Below, piece by piece: positions 46,862 to 55,781 of a DNA stretch of 64,000 nt. This DNA comes from Bifidobacterium subtile. GTDB lineage: Bacteria; Actinomycetota; Actinomycetes; Actinomycetales; Bifidobacteriaceae. The stretch is from positions 1 through 64,000 of the forward strand of contig NZ_JGZR01000001.1 of assembly GCF_000741775.1 (NCBI RefSeq), read 5' to 3'. Position 1 is the stretch's first letter, and every line of letters starts with the position of its first letter. A model generated the notes under the pieces. That model was not told where the DNA came from. It made no database searches and saw only the letters and a program-made list of their open reading frames with translations. Position numbers and translations under genes: made by a program.

Positions 46862-47587
46862 ATGAATACGTCGAATGCATCGAATGACGTGCTGGGCAAT
46901 CTGCGTCGCCGCGCCGCGCGCCCTGCTATCCGGCTACTGCTGATTGCCGCGCTTGCCGCCCTGATTGCAGTTGTGCCGCTTGGCCTGATGCTCAAGCGCA
47001 GCGCTTCGGATTACGCGGCGGAGATGGCGATGCTTGCGGAGATTCAGCGAGTGCCCGCTTGGCTTGTGGTGGTTTCCAAGGCTTGCGCGGCGCTCTATGC
47101 GCCGATGGTCATGGGGCCGGTGATGGCCGTGCTCGTCGGGGTAGTGCTGTGGCGATCGCGTAACGTGCGGGCGGCAGTGTGCGTGGCGCTAGTCGCTGCC
47201 ACGCCCCTCGCCATGACGTTCGCCGTCAAGCTGATCGTACGGCGCAATAGACCGGCCACGCCCTTGGGCGTGCTGGCTCATGATCCAAGTTTTCCCAGCG
47301 GCCATGTCGCTACTGCGGTGGCATTGAGCGCTCTGCTGTTCGCTATCATGCGTATGCGTGCCAATGTGCGAAAGGCGCACGGCGTCGAGCTTTCGCCGCG
47401 CGGCCAATGGGTTTTGAGTGGCTTCGCCGCCGTTCTCCTTGTGCTGCCCGTCGTGGTCGCCGCCTCGCGACTCATCCTCGGCGTGCACTACCCGACCGAC
47501 GTTCTCACATCACTGGTGCTGTGCTCGCTGATCAGCGCCAGCGCTTACTGCCTGTTCGCCCCGGAGAACGCCATGCAGATCGCGTAG
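46862..47587 (+). CDS. PAP2-family phosphatase
   Basis: 241 aa from the ATG at 46862 (a GTG sits immediately before it; no clear ribosome site). The three phosphatase motifs are present: KLIVRRNRPAT, PSGHVATAVAL and SRLILGVHYPTD, on a six-helix membrane protein. Members dephosphorylate undecaprenyl-PP or phosphatidic acid at the membrane. A role in recycling the cell-wall lipid carrier is likely but not specific. Monocistronic. Confidence 0.9.
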   Translation: MNTSNASNDVLGNLRRRAARPAIRLLLIAALAALIAVVPLGLMLKRSASDYAAEMAMLAEIQRVPAWLVVVSKACAALYAPMVMGPVMAVLVGVVLWRSRNVRAAVCVALVAATPLAMTFAVKLIVRRNRPATPLGVLAHDPSFPSGHVATAVALSALLFAIMRMRANVRKAHGVELSPRGQWVLSGFAAVLLVLPVVVAASRLILGVHYPTDVLTSLVLCSLISASAYCLFAPENAMQIA

Positions 47588-47724
47588 CTGAAGTGCCGTT
47601 TTGCGGGGAGATGGCTTTCCGTGGAGAGACGACTTGCATTGGGGTAGGAGGTCCGACTGCACAATTCGTGCGCCGTCGCCTATTTTTTCGTGTCGTGGCG
47701 TGGGCGCATCGCGACGTGTGCATG

Positions 47725-47928
47725 TATCTGCGTTGTGTGTGGCGTTAACCTGGCCTTGCGGAGGTCTATCTGCGTTATGTGAGGCGTTACATCTGCGACA
47801 CCCCGAGTAGTGCTGGCTGGAAATGGCGGTTTTGGAACGTCTGATACTTGGGTCTCTTCGAAATAGCGCCTCACATAACGCAGATAGACCTCCGCAGCAC
47901 CCCAATAACGCTACACATAACGTTGATA
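47725..47928. repeat. Nested palindromic element, copy 3 (inverted core)
   Basis: Sense arms 47725-47747 and 47764-47789; antisense arms 47863-47889 and 47906-47928. The core reads in the opposite orientation to the copies at 1.9, 16.8 and 56.8 kb; its reverse complement gives AGTATCAGACG..AAACCGCCATTTCCAGCC..TACTCGGGGT. Lies between the PAP2 and FetA genes. No gene in 47588-48169. Confidence 0.9.
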
Positions 47929-48169
47929 GCCGATTTGGAGGACTTGGCGTCTCGCCGACTCTTCAACTTCTGAGGGGTTGGAATGATTGTTCTGCGTTGC
48001 GGCCATGCCGGATGCGCATTGCCTCGTTGCGTAGGATTCCAGCGCTGCGCGGAGATTGCGGGTTGGACGGCACAGGCAAATCCGACGGGCGTCCAAATGA
48101 CTCGCTAAGAATTTGCTGAGAATCGCCGTTGAGTCGGCAGAGGGCAAGCGGCTTCGTAGGATGGTTCTT

Positions 48170-49333
48170 ATGACTTCAGCAAGCGTGCCTCCTGCTACTG
48201 GGCCCTTCATAGCTGCGTCCTGCGCCGCGGCATCTTCCACGGCTGCGTCTTCTACGCCGACAGTGCTTCCAAAAGCAGCGCATCCGACAGCGCCGACACC
48301 CGCAGCCGCTGCTGCAACGACAGTACCTCCTGCTGCTATCAGGCTCGTGGTCGAGCATGCGAGCTGCCGGGTTCCGCAGCATACGACTGACGTTCATGCG
48401 CCACATTATGACGGGGCGAACGCGCTGCGCCGATTCTGGCTGTGGCTGCCGGGCAAGAGGCATGTTGAACATGGTGAGGCCAGTGCCAAGAGCGCCGGCG
48501 CCGAGGCCAACGCCGCAGCCGAGGCTAATGCGGTTGCCGAAGCCAATGCGGACGACCGCGCAACCATCTTCTGCGACCTCTCATTCGAACTGCACGCTGG
48601 GCAGATCGTCGATTTCATCGGACCTTCGGGCTCGGGCAAAAGCACGCTGCTCACTGCAATCGCCCGGCTCAACCCGTATGCCGTGGCCGAGATGACGCTC
48701 GACGGCGAAGACGTCGTGAGCATGACCCCGGAGCGATGGCGGAGGCTGGTGGCCTACGTGCCGCAACGGCCGACGCTGATTGGCGACACCGTGCGTGAGG
48801 CCATCATGATGCCGTATCGTCTGCGGGTGCATCAGCGTACCGATGACGACAGCACATCCGAGCGCCGTCCGAGCGAGGCGACCCTGCGCCGCACGCTCGA
48901 TGAGGTCGGATGCGGTGACATCGAGCTTGACCGACCGCCGCAGGAGCTTTCGGTGGGCCAGCAGGCGCGGGTCTGCCTACTGCGGACCTTGCTGACCGAC
49001 CCGAAGGTACTGCTTGCGGATGAGGTCGACGCTGGGCTGGACGACGAGAACGCCGACAAGGTGGGCGAAATGCTTGCCCATGCGGCGGGCAGGAATATGG
49101 CGATCATGCGCGTGCGGCACCGCGCCGCCGACGGACGGGCCTACCGCACGCTGCGGCTGCGCGACGGCGTGCTGAGCGAGGTGACCTTGACCCGCGAAGC
49201 GCAGCGCGGCAATTCGGACAAACCAAGTCCCGAGCCCGCTCATGCACAAGCCTCGCAATTCTCACAAATTTCACAGACTGCGCAAACTACACAGGCCTCA
49301 CACAACGCGCAGGAAGGCGAGGATACGCGATGA
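48170..49333 (+). CDS. fetA: FetA-like ABC transporter ATPase
   Basis: 387 aa from the ATG at 48170 (AGGA 8 bases before). Walker A GPSGSGKST, signature LSVGQQARVCL, Walker B VLLADEVDAGLDDENAD. The partner gene marks it as FetA of the FetAB family, associated with iron export and oxidative-stress tolerance. Family members are about 220 aa. Here the ATPase fold is preceded by about 110 residues of Ala/Thr/Pro-rich sequence and an EANA repeat (EANAAAEANAVAEANA), and followed by a Ser/Gln/Thr-rich tail. H-loop reads RVRHR. The stop overlaps the fetB start (ATGA). Confidence 0.85.
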   Translation: MTSASVPPATGPFIAASCAAASSTAASSTPTVLPKAAHPTAPTPAAAAATTVPPAAIRLVVEHASCRVPQHTTDVHAPHYDGANALRRFWLWLPGKRHVEHGEASAKSAGAEANAAAEANAVAEANADDRATIFCDLSFELHAGQIVDFIGPSGSGKSTLLTAIARLNPYAVAEMTLDGEDVVSMTPERWRRLVAYVPQRPTLIGDTVREAIMMPYRLRVHQRTDDDSTSERRPSEATLRRTLDEVGCGDIELDRPPQELSVGQQARVCLLRTLLTDPKVLLADEVDAGLDDENADKVGEMLAHAAGRNMAIMRVRHRAADGRAYRTLRLRDGVLSEVTLTREAQRGNSDKPSPEPAHAQASQFSQISQTAQTTQASHNAQEGEDTR

Positions 49334-50199
49334 GTACTGGAGCCATCACGGTCGCGTCAGCCCTTTCCTCAGCTGCTACGGCTACCACGGCCACTGCAGC
49401 AGCAGTCACCCCTACCGCAGCGGAGAGCTATCCCATCGACGTATGGGGCCTCGTCATTACCGTCGTCTTGGTCGCCATAGCGGCCGGGATGTCGATTGTC
49501 GTGCGGCTGGGTGTCGGCCGGCAGATGCTATGGGCGACGTTGCGCTCGCTGATTCAGCTGCTGGCGATGGGCTACGTCATCAAATTCGTTATCGAGGCGA
49601 ATAATCCGTGGCTCGTGTTCGCGCTCGTCGCGGTGATGATTCTGGCGGCCATCCAGATCACGTTGAGCCGCGCTTCCAACATCCCCAAGGGCCTGGCGCT
49701 GGACGTGTTCCTGACGCTGCTGGTCGGCGCGCTGCTGCAGTTCGTCTTCGCCACTCAGCTGATTGTCCGTCCGCACCCGTGGTACGCGCCGCAGATCGTG
49801 GTGACGATGACGGGCATGCTGCTGGGCAATATGGTCGCCGCGATAGCCGTGGCGATGAGCCGTTTCTTCGACGATATGGCCTCGCGCCGGTACGAGATCG
49901 AGATGCTGCTCAGCCTCGGCGCCACACCCTTCGAGGCCGCGAAGCCGTCGATCATCTCCTCCGTGAAGCTCGGCATGATTCCCACGATTTCACAGCTGGC
50001 GTCCAGCGGCATCGTGCTGATTCCCGGCATGATGGCCGGTCAGGTCATCGCCGGAGCCGATCCGCTGACCGCAGCAAAATACCAGTTCGTAGTGCTGGCC
50101 ATCATCAGTGCGCTGACGCTGCTGGCTGATTCGCTGATCATGCTGCTCGTCTACCGCAAGCCGTTCACCGCGCTGCACCAATACGTTCAGACGGCATAG
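49330..50199 (+). CDS. fetB: FetB/YbbM-family ABC transporter permease
   Basis: 289 aa. UPF0014 permease with seven helices and the conserved RYEIEMLLSLGATPFEAAKPSI and GIVLIPGMMAGQVIAGADPLTAAKYQFVV segments. Pairs with FetA to form an exporter. The N-terminal 35 residues (Ala/Thr-rich) are a low-complexity extension. The final codons lie inside a 15-bp direct repeat that flanks the next element. Confidence 0.9.
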   Translation: MSTGAITVASALSSAATATTATAAAVTPTAAESYPIDVWGLVITVVLVAIAAGMSIVVRLGVGRQMLWATLRSLIQLLAMGYVIKFVIEANNPWLVFALVAVMILAAIQITLSRASNIPKGLALDVFLTLLVGALLQFVFATQLIVRPHPWYAPQIVVTMTGMLLGNMVAAIAVAMSRFFDDMASRRYEIEMLLSLGATPFEAAKPSIISSVKLGMIPTISQLASSGIVLIPGMMAGQVIAGADPLTAAKYQFVVLAIISALTLLADSLIMLLVYRKPFTALHQYVQTA

Positions 50200-50550
50200 C
50201 GTGCAAGTGTGTTGTCTTGGGGCATAGTTGACAGGCGTCTTGGGGCATGCCTTACACCGTTCGGCGGCGTCAAAGCCTCCGGCATTCGGACATCGACAGA
50301 CCTTGACCGTATTCAGGACAAAAGGGCCTGCAAGGCACCGGCACACGCCGGCAGGCCATCAAAGGCCCGATCCGACGGGCGAAATGCGAGACCGGGCCCG
50401 CCCGGCCGCCGCAGGGATCGCAGCCGGCCACTGCACGAGAAACCGCGCAGACCCATCCCGACAGACGCACGCCCGACAGCCCACAGTTGTCAACCACTCC
50501 CCAAAACACCTGTCAACCATCCACCCGAACAAGACACGGCATAGCGTGCA
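50191..50550. mobile_element. MITE-like insertion with 15-bp direct repeats
   Basis: ACGGCATAGCGTGCA occurs at 50191-50205 (containing the fetB stop) and again at 50536-50550. Between them, 19-base inverted sequences GTTGACAGGCGTCTTGGGG (50227-50245) and the complement of GTTGACAGGTGTTTTGGGG (50499-50517) bound a GC-rich non-coding middle. It has the size and form of a non-autonomous element or a remnant of an IS. No transposase gene is left. Confidence 0.7.
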
Positions 50551-50830
50551 GGTTTCTTAGGGTCTAAAGGTCATAGCGTCCCAAAGTCATAGCGCTCACA
50601 AGTCATAAGGTTCATCCGTCATACCATTCACTCCCCATCGCCTCCCGATTTCTTAGCATCGGCTCAGCCGCAGCCGGTTAGCATGAACATCGTCATGCGC
50701 ACGGCGGGTTTCTGCATAGCACAGGTGTCCGCCGCGTGCAAGCGCCTGTTGATGGCCACTGTTTGATGGATACTGTTATATAGCCACCGAGCCGACTGGT
50801 TGACAACGATTGACTTATGGAGACTGATTG

Positions 50831-53584
50831 ATGGACACTGACGCAATAGCAAACGCGACGCCGAATGGCGCTGGCACTGCACACGGCAAACCGCCTGTCG
50901 TGGGACTCGCCGGCTGGGAGGTCGAGGAGCGGCGGCAGCGCGGCGAGGGGGAGACCGGCGCGCAGAGCATCACCAAATCGGTGGGCGCGATTCTGCGTGA
51001 GAATATCTTCACGCTGTTCAACGCGCTCAACCTCGCCATCGCGATTATGCTGTTCGCGGTTGGTGCCTACTCGAATATGCTGTTTTTCGGCATTATTCTG
51101 CTCAATGTCATCATCGGCATCGCGCAGGAGCTCAAGGCCAAGAAGCTGGTCGACGAGCTGGCGATCCTCAACCAGCCGCATGCCATCGTCCTGCGCGACG
51201 GCGTGGAGACGAAGATTCCGGCCTCGCACATCGTCAAGGACGATATCCTCGTGCTCGACTCGGGGCAGCAGATCTGCAATGACGCCGTGGTGGTTTCCGG
51301 CACGCTGGAAGCCAACGAATCGCTGTTGACCGGGGAAAGCGATTCGGTCGACAAAGTCGCCGGCGACGAGCTGTTCTCCGGCAGTTCGGTGGTGTCGGGC
51401 CGCTGCTACGCGCGCGTGACCCATGTGGGCGACGACAATTACGCCAATTCGCTCATCAACGAGGTGCGGCGCGAGAAGCGCGTGCATTCCGAGCTGCTCG
51501 ACTCGATGAACAAGGTCACGCGTTTCACCAGCTGGCTCATCATCCCGCTGGGCATCGCGCTGTTCTTGGAATCGACGCTGCTGCGGCACGGCGGCATGTA
51601 CGATTCGGTCGTCTCGTCGTCCGCCGCGCTGCTGGGCATGCTGCCCAAGGGGCTGGTGCTGCTGATTTCCGTTTCGCTGGCCACGGGTGTCATCAGGCTG
51701 GCGAAGATGCGCATTCTCGTGCAGAACATCTATTCCTTGGAGACGCTGGCCCATGTGGATGTGCTGTGCCTCGACAAAACCGGCACGCTGACCGACGGCA
51801 ATATGACCGTGGAGTCGGTGGTTGCGCTGAGTGGTGCAGATACGCTGAGTGGCATAGCCGTATTGAGCGCTGCCGACTCCGATAATGCAACGAATGCACT
51901 GAATGCTGCGGGTACGGCTGGAAGCGATGCCGGCACTGATACTGATACAGGTTCTCGGAACACGACAGGCGTGGCGGCGACTGCGGCTGCGGCAGGCAAG
52001 GGTGCAGCCGCGTTGGATGGGGATTTGCTGATGATATCCTATCTGACCGCGAGCGACGACAACAATGCCACGATATCCGCGCTGCGAAGCCACTGGCTTG
52101 GCGACGAGGCCGCAGCAGACAAGCCTATCGGCAAAAGCGGGGATGATGACGATGAGAAGGGCAGCGCCGGCATTAGCGATGTGCCTGCAGACGCAGTCGA
52201 TGGCGGTGCCGAGCTGCGCACCCAGCCATCGGCGGATATCGCAGGCCAAGGCATCATGCTGCCCGAGTTGCCCGACGATGAAGCGCCGCAGGCTTCCGCT
52301 GCTTCACCGCAGGTACGCAATACATCCCAGCCGCTTCAGGCCAGCGGCAGCATCGCCTTCTCCTCGAAACGCAAATGGGGCGCCATCAGCTTTGCCGATG
52401 CGGGCACGGTGTTCCTGGGCGCTCCCGAGCGCATCCTCGGCGAGCTGCCGCAGGAAGCTCAGAACCTGATGCGCCAAGGCCTGCGAATCATCGCAGTTGG
52501 CTACCTGCCCGGCCAATGGAGTGACGAGGAGCAGCTCCCCAGCAATCTGCAGCCGCTGTATCTGATTGCGCTGAGCGACAACATCCGCACGCGCACCAAG
52601 GAGACGCTGCGGTATTTCCGCACCGAAGGCGTCGATGTGAAGGTCATCTCCGGCGACCATCCCGACACGGTCAGCGCCGTCGCCAAGCAGGCGGGGCTGG
52701 AACGCTGGAACGACGCGGTCGACATGTCCACGGTCGACGCCGATGCGCCGGATGAGGTCTTTGACGATTTATGCACGCAATATGCAGTATTCGCCCGCGT
52801 GACGCCCAAGCAGAAGCGCCTGCTCGTCCAAGCCCTGCAGCGGGCCGGGCATCAGGTCGCCATGACCGGCGACGGCGTCAACGACCTGCTGGCCCTGCGC
52901 GAGGCCGATTGTTCGATCGCGATCGCCTCCGGCTCTGATGCGGCCCGCCAGATCTCGCAGGTCGTGCTACTGGACTCGGATTTCACCTATCTGCCGCATG
53001 TCGTGCTGGAAGGCCGCAAGGTCGTCAACAATGTGACGCGCACGGCCGCAGTGTTCTTCATCAAGACGACCTACTCGGTACTGGTGTCGCTGTTCTGCCT
53101 CGCGCTCAACATGCCCTTCCCCTTCATCCCGATTCAGATCACGCTCGTTGACGCATTCATCGAGGCATGGCCGTCGTTCCTGACGATCTTCGAATCGAGC
53201 ACCGCGCGCATCCGGGGCAGGTTCCTGCCCACCGCGCTGCGTTCAGCGGCTCCATTCGCCGTAGCCGTCACCGGCATCATCGTCGTCACGAGCCTGATCG
53301 CGCCCTTCGGCGCGCTGCAGAACCAGACCACCATGTTCGTGCTGCTCATTGCCACTTCTATGGTCGCGGTCGTCCGAAGCTGTATCCCCTTCACCCGCCT
53401 GCGCGCCTTCGTCTGCGTGACGATGGCCCTCGGTGCGCCTGCCGCGCTGCTCGTGCTGCCGAAGCTGTTCCAGGTCGTCGCGATCACCGCGCCGATGTGG
53501 GCGTACATCGCCGTGGCTTTCGCCGCAGCGATGGTGTTTCTGCTTGTGGTCAGCTTGGTGCAGCGTGCTATGTCTTCTCGATGA
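50831..53584 (+). CDS. CtpE-like P-type ATPase with inserts
   Basis: 917 aa from the ATG at 50831 (GGAG 8 bases upstream). Motifs: actuator LTGES, M4 GMLPKGLVLLISVSLA, phosphorylation DKTGTLT (Asp315), TGDGVNDLLALREADCSIAIASGSDAARQ. M4 and hinge match the actinobacterial CtpE/pneumococcal CaxP group, linked to Ca2+ transport, where the M4 motif is usually PEGL; here Lys replaces the Glu. Family length is about 800 aa. The extra comes from Ala/Asp/Thr-rich stretches at about residues 335-395 and 420-505 in the nucleotide domain. Confidence 0.88.
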   Translation: MDTDAIANATPNGAGTAHGKPPVVGLAGWEVEERRQRGEGETGAQSITKSVGAILRENIFTLFNALNLAIAIMLFAVGAYSNMLFFGIILLNVIIGIAQELKAKKLVDELAILNQPHAIVLRDGVETKIPASHIVKDDILVLDSGQQICNDAVVVSGTLEANESLLTGESDSVDKVAGDELFSGSSVVSGRCYARVTHVGDDNYANSLINEVRREKRVHSELLDSMNKVTRFTSWLIIPLGIALFLESTLLRHGGMYDSVVSSSAALLGMLPKGLVLLISVSLATGVIRLAKMRILVQNIYSLETLAHVDVLCLDKTGTLTDGNMTVESVVALSGADTLSGIAVLSAADSDNATNALNAAGTAGSDAGTDTDTGSRNTTGVAATAAAAGKGAAALDGDLLMISYLTASDDNNATISALRSHWLGDEAAADKPIGKSGDDDDEKGSAGISDVPADAVDGGAELRTQPSADIAGQGIMLPELPDDEAPQASAASPQVRNTSQPLQASGSIAFSSKRKWGAISFADAGTVFLGAPERILGELPQEAQNLMRQGLRIIAVGYLPGQWSDEEQLPSNLQPLYLIALSDNIRTRTKETLRYFRTEGVDVKVISGDHPDTVSAVAKQAGLERWNDAVDMSTVDADAPDEVFDDLCTQYAVFARVTPKQKRLLVQALQRAGHQVAMTGDGVNDLLALREADCSIAIASGSDAARQISQVVLLDSDFTYLPHVVLEGRKVVNNVTRTAAVFFIKTTYSVLVSLFCLALNMPFPFIPIQITLVDAFIEAWPSFLTIFESSTARIRGRFLPTALRSAAPFAVAVTGIIVVTSLIAPFGALQNQTTMFVLLIATSMVAVVRSCIPFTRLRAFVCVTMALGAPAALLVLPKLFQVVAITAPMWAYIAVAFAAAMVFLLVVSLVQRAMSSR

Positions 53585-53628
53585 TTGCGTTTTCCAAATA
53601 CTGTGTCTTCTCGGTAATCGTGTCTTCC

Positions 53629-53676
53629 CAATACTGTGCTTCCTCAATACTGTGCTTCCTCAATACTGTGCTTCCT
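53629..53676. repeat. 16-bp tandem repeat after the P-type ATPase
   Basis: Three exact copies of CAATACTGTGCTTCCT, preceded by two degenerate ones. Non-coding, directly downstream of the ATPase stop. The following stretch 53811-53855 has a further imperfect 20-bp doublet (ACGACAATGCCGCGAGGAG and AACGACATTGCGCGAGGGA). No gene in 53585-53949. Confidence 0.8.
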
Positions 53677-53869
53677 CAATGATTATGGCTTCAGGTCACG
53701 AGTCTGCACGATGAGTGCGGGTAGGGCGCATTGCGATTCTTCTCATGGGCAAGACGTCTTTTGGCAGGGTTGCCTAGGATCGCCGGTGTGCGGCAGTCCA
53801 TCGGCGATCGGTAATACGACAATGCCGCGAGGAGTAACGACATTGCGCGAGGGAAGCTCCCCGCCAGAA

Positions 53870-53912
53870 GCTCGATATCCGCTTATTCCACAGGGGTGAA
53901 CGGATATCGAGC
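53870..53912. terminator. Hairpin between ATPase and thiD
   Basis: GCTCGATATCCG pairs perfectly with CGGATATCGAGC around a 19-base loop. It lies between convergent gene ends and could terminate thiD transcription (38 bases after its stop) or the ATPase. No long U-tract. Confidence 0.5.
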
Positions 53913-53949
53913 ATTCTTGTGACTTGGTTATGGTCTGCTTTCGCCGGCC

Positions 53950-54927
53950 CTACCAGTAGCGGTAGCTGGCCGATTCGGCCGAGGATGCTGACGATTGCTG
54001 TCGCATTTTCGCGTTGAATGCTCGCTGCTGCTGGTTAGCACCGTGTAGGTTAACGCTGTGTAGATCAAACAGATGATCGACCGGGCCGTGGCCGGTTTCC
54101 GGATGCCGGCTCAGCCGCCAATCGGCACCGGCTTCGATGGCCCGATGCAGGTAATCGCGCGCATTGGCGACGGCTGCTGGCGAAACGCCGGTAGCCCTGG
54201 TGTCGCCATGCAGAGCGGCGCTGGCTGCGATGGCCGAGCTGAGCGTGCAGCCGGTGCCGTGCGTGTTGCGCGTACGAATTCTCGGACTGGCGAATCGCGC
54301 GACGCCCTCCGCACTTGCCAGCACATCGGTAAGCACGTCGTCATTCAGATGCCCGCCTTTGACCAGTGCCGAACGAGCTCCGGCCGACACCAGTGCGCGG
54401 GCCTGCTGCTCCAAGTCATCGGCATTGTGCGCCGTGGGCACATCGTCGCCCAGCAGCACAGCCGTTTCGGGCAGGTTGGGCGTAACGATGTCGGCAAGGC
54501 GCATAAGCCGCGTGCGGATGACAGCCACCGCATCCTCTTCGAGCAGCCGGTCGCCGGAGGTCGCCACCATGACCGGGTCGAGCACCACAAGTCCGAACTC
54601 CTCGCGACGCTCTTCAATCACGTCCGCGACAGCGTTGGCCACAGCAGCATTGGACAGCATGCCCAGTTTGGTCGCAGCGATTGGCAGATCGTCCAATACT
54701 GCATCGATCTGGTCACGCACGAGCTGCGGATTGACAGCTATCGCCTGGCGCACGCCCTGCGTGTTCTGCACGGTGAGGCCCGCCAGTGCCGCCGCGCCGT
54801 AGACGCCAAGCGCGCTGAATGTTTTGAGGTCCGCCTGCGTGCCTGCGCCGCCGCTGGGGTCGGAGCCTGCGATGCTGAAGGTGACGGGTGGCTGCTGGAC
54901 CGTGTGTTGCATGACTGTGTGTTGCAT
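53950..54927 (-). CDS. thiD: Hydroxymethylpyrimidine/phosphomethylpyrimidine kinase
   Basis: 325 aa from the ATG at 54927. Makes HMP-PP for thiamine synthesis. Ribokinase-fold motifs: FSIAGSDPSGGAGTQADLKTFSALG, LDPVMVATSGDRLL, TPNLPETAVLLG and NTHGTGCTLSSAIAA. The first ten residues are MQHTVMQHTV because 15 bases are duplicated; a second ATG at 54912 would give the same protein. The C-terminal 60 residues extend past the ThiD fold. Last gene of the thiM-thiE-thiD set, 162 bases after thiE. Confidence 0.94.
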   Translation of the reverse strand: MQHTVMQHTVQQPPVTFSIAGSDPSGGAGTQADLKTFSALGVYGAAALAGLTVQNTQGVRQAIAVNPQLVRDQIDAVLDDLPIAATKLGMLSNAAVANAVADVIEERREEFGLVVLDPVMVATSGDRLLEEDAVAVIRTRLMRLADIVTPNLPETAVLLGDDVPTAHNADDLEQQARALVSAGARSALVKGGHLNDDVLTDVLASAEGVARFASPRIRTRNTHGTGCTLSSAIAASAALHGDTRATGVSPAAVANARDYLHRAIEAGADWRLSRHPETGHGPVDHLFDLHSVNLHGANQQQRAFNAKMRQQSSASSAESASYRYW

Positions 54928-55088
54928 GATTGCTTCTTTCTTCATTAATAAGGGATGCCATTGTTCCCCGATTTGGGGGCGATCGGCTGAACAATGACCG
55001 GCTGGTTGGTTGTGCTGCAATGGGCCGAATCCGAAGCGTGCAGACTTCGTGATACCGACCGTTGAATATGAATATGTATGCGATTCGG

Positions 55089-55781
55089 TCAGACGGAAGC
55101 GCTGGAATCGTCCCATGCTTTCAGCAGCTCGGCAGCGGCCTGCTGCGGATCGGGACGCGCGGCGATTGCCGAAACGACGCAGATGCCATCGACTCCGGTG
55201 CCGATAACCGAGCGAACATTGCCGTGGCTGATGCCGCCAATGGCAACCGTTTTCGCTCGTCTATTGGTCTGCTGCACAAGCGTTGCGGCTCCGTCAAGGC
55301 CCAAGGCCGCTTCGGTGTCGGTTTTGGTGGGCGTGTCCCAGATAGGAGACAGCCCCAGCACATCGGCGCTCTGGGCGGCAAACTCGGCGTCGAGTTCTGT
55401 CTGGTTGGAGATCGACAGGCCGATGAGCAGCCCGTCGCCAAGCCTGCGACGCGCCTCGCGAATGTCGCCGTCGGACTGGCCCATATGCACATTGAGCCCA
55501 AGCTCTTCGGCCACCTCAAGCCGGTCGTTGACCACCAGCGCCGCCTGCCTGCCGCAGCGCTCATATGCCCGCTGATTGGCCGTGACGCAGGCTTTCGTAA
55601 GCGCAAGAAAATCATCGTGCGGCAGCGTTTTGTCGCGAATTTGCACAACGCCCGCGCCCCCAATTACCGCCTGCTCCACGAACCACGGCACCCGCTCAGG
55701 GCCGCCCGCAAGCGGCGTATCGGTCACGAAATACAATCGCCAGTCCACGCTGTCAGCGAGGCCGGGCTTCGCCGTCGTCAT
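55089..55781 (-). CDS. thiE: Thiamine-phosphate synthase
   Basis: 230 aa. Joins HMP-PP and hydroxyethylthiazole phosphate. TIM-barrel motifs: LYFVTDTPLA, VVQIRDKTLPHDDF, LVVNDRLEVAEELGLNVHMGQSDG, LSISNQTELDAEFAAQSADVLGLSPIWDTPTKTD and IGGISHGNVRSVIGTGVDGICVVSAI. The start overlaps the thiM stop (ATGA), so it is translationally coupled. Confidence 0.95.
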   Translation of the reverse strand: MTTAKPGLADSVDWRLYFVTDTPLAGGPERVPWFVEQAVIGGAGVVQIRDKTLPHDDFLALTKACVTANQRAYERCGRQAALVVNDRLEVAEELGLNVHMGQSDGDIREARRRLGDGLLIGLSISNQTELDAEFAAQSADVLGLSPIWDTPTKTDTEAALGLDGAATLVQQTNRRAKTVAIGGISHGNVRSVIGTGVDGICVVSAIAARPDPQQAAAELLKAWDDSSASV

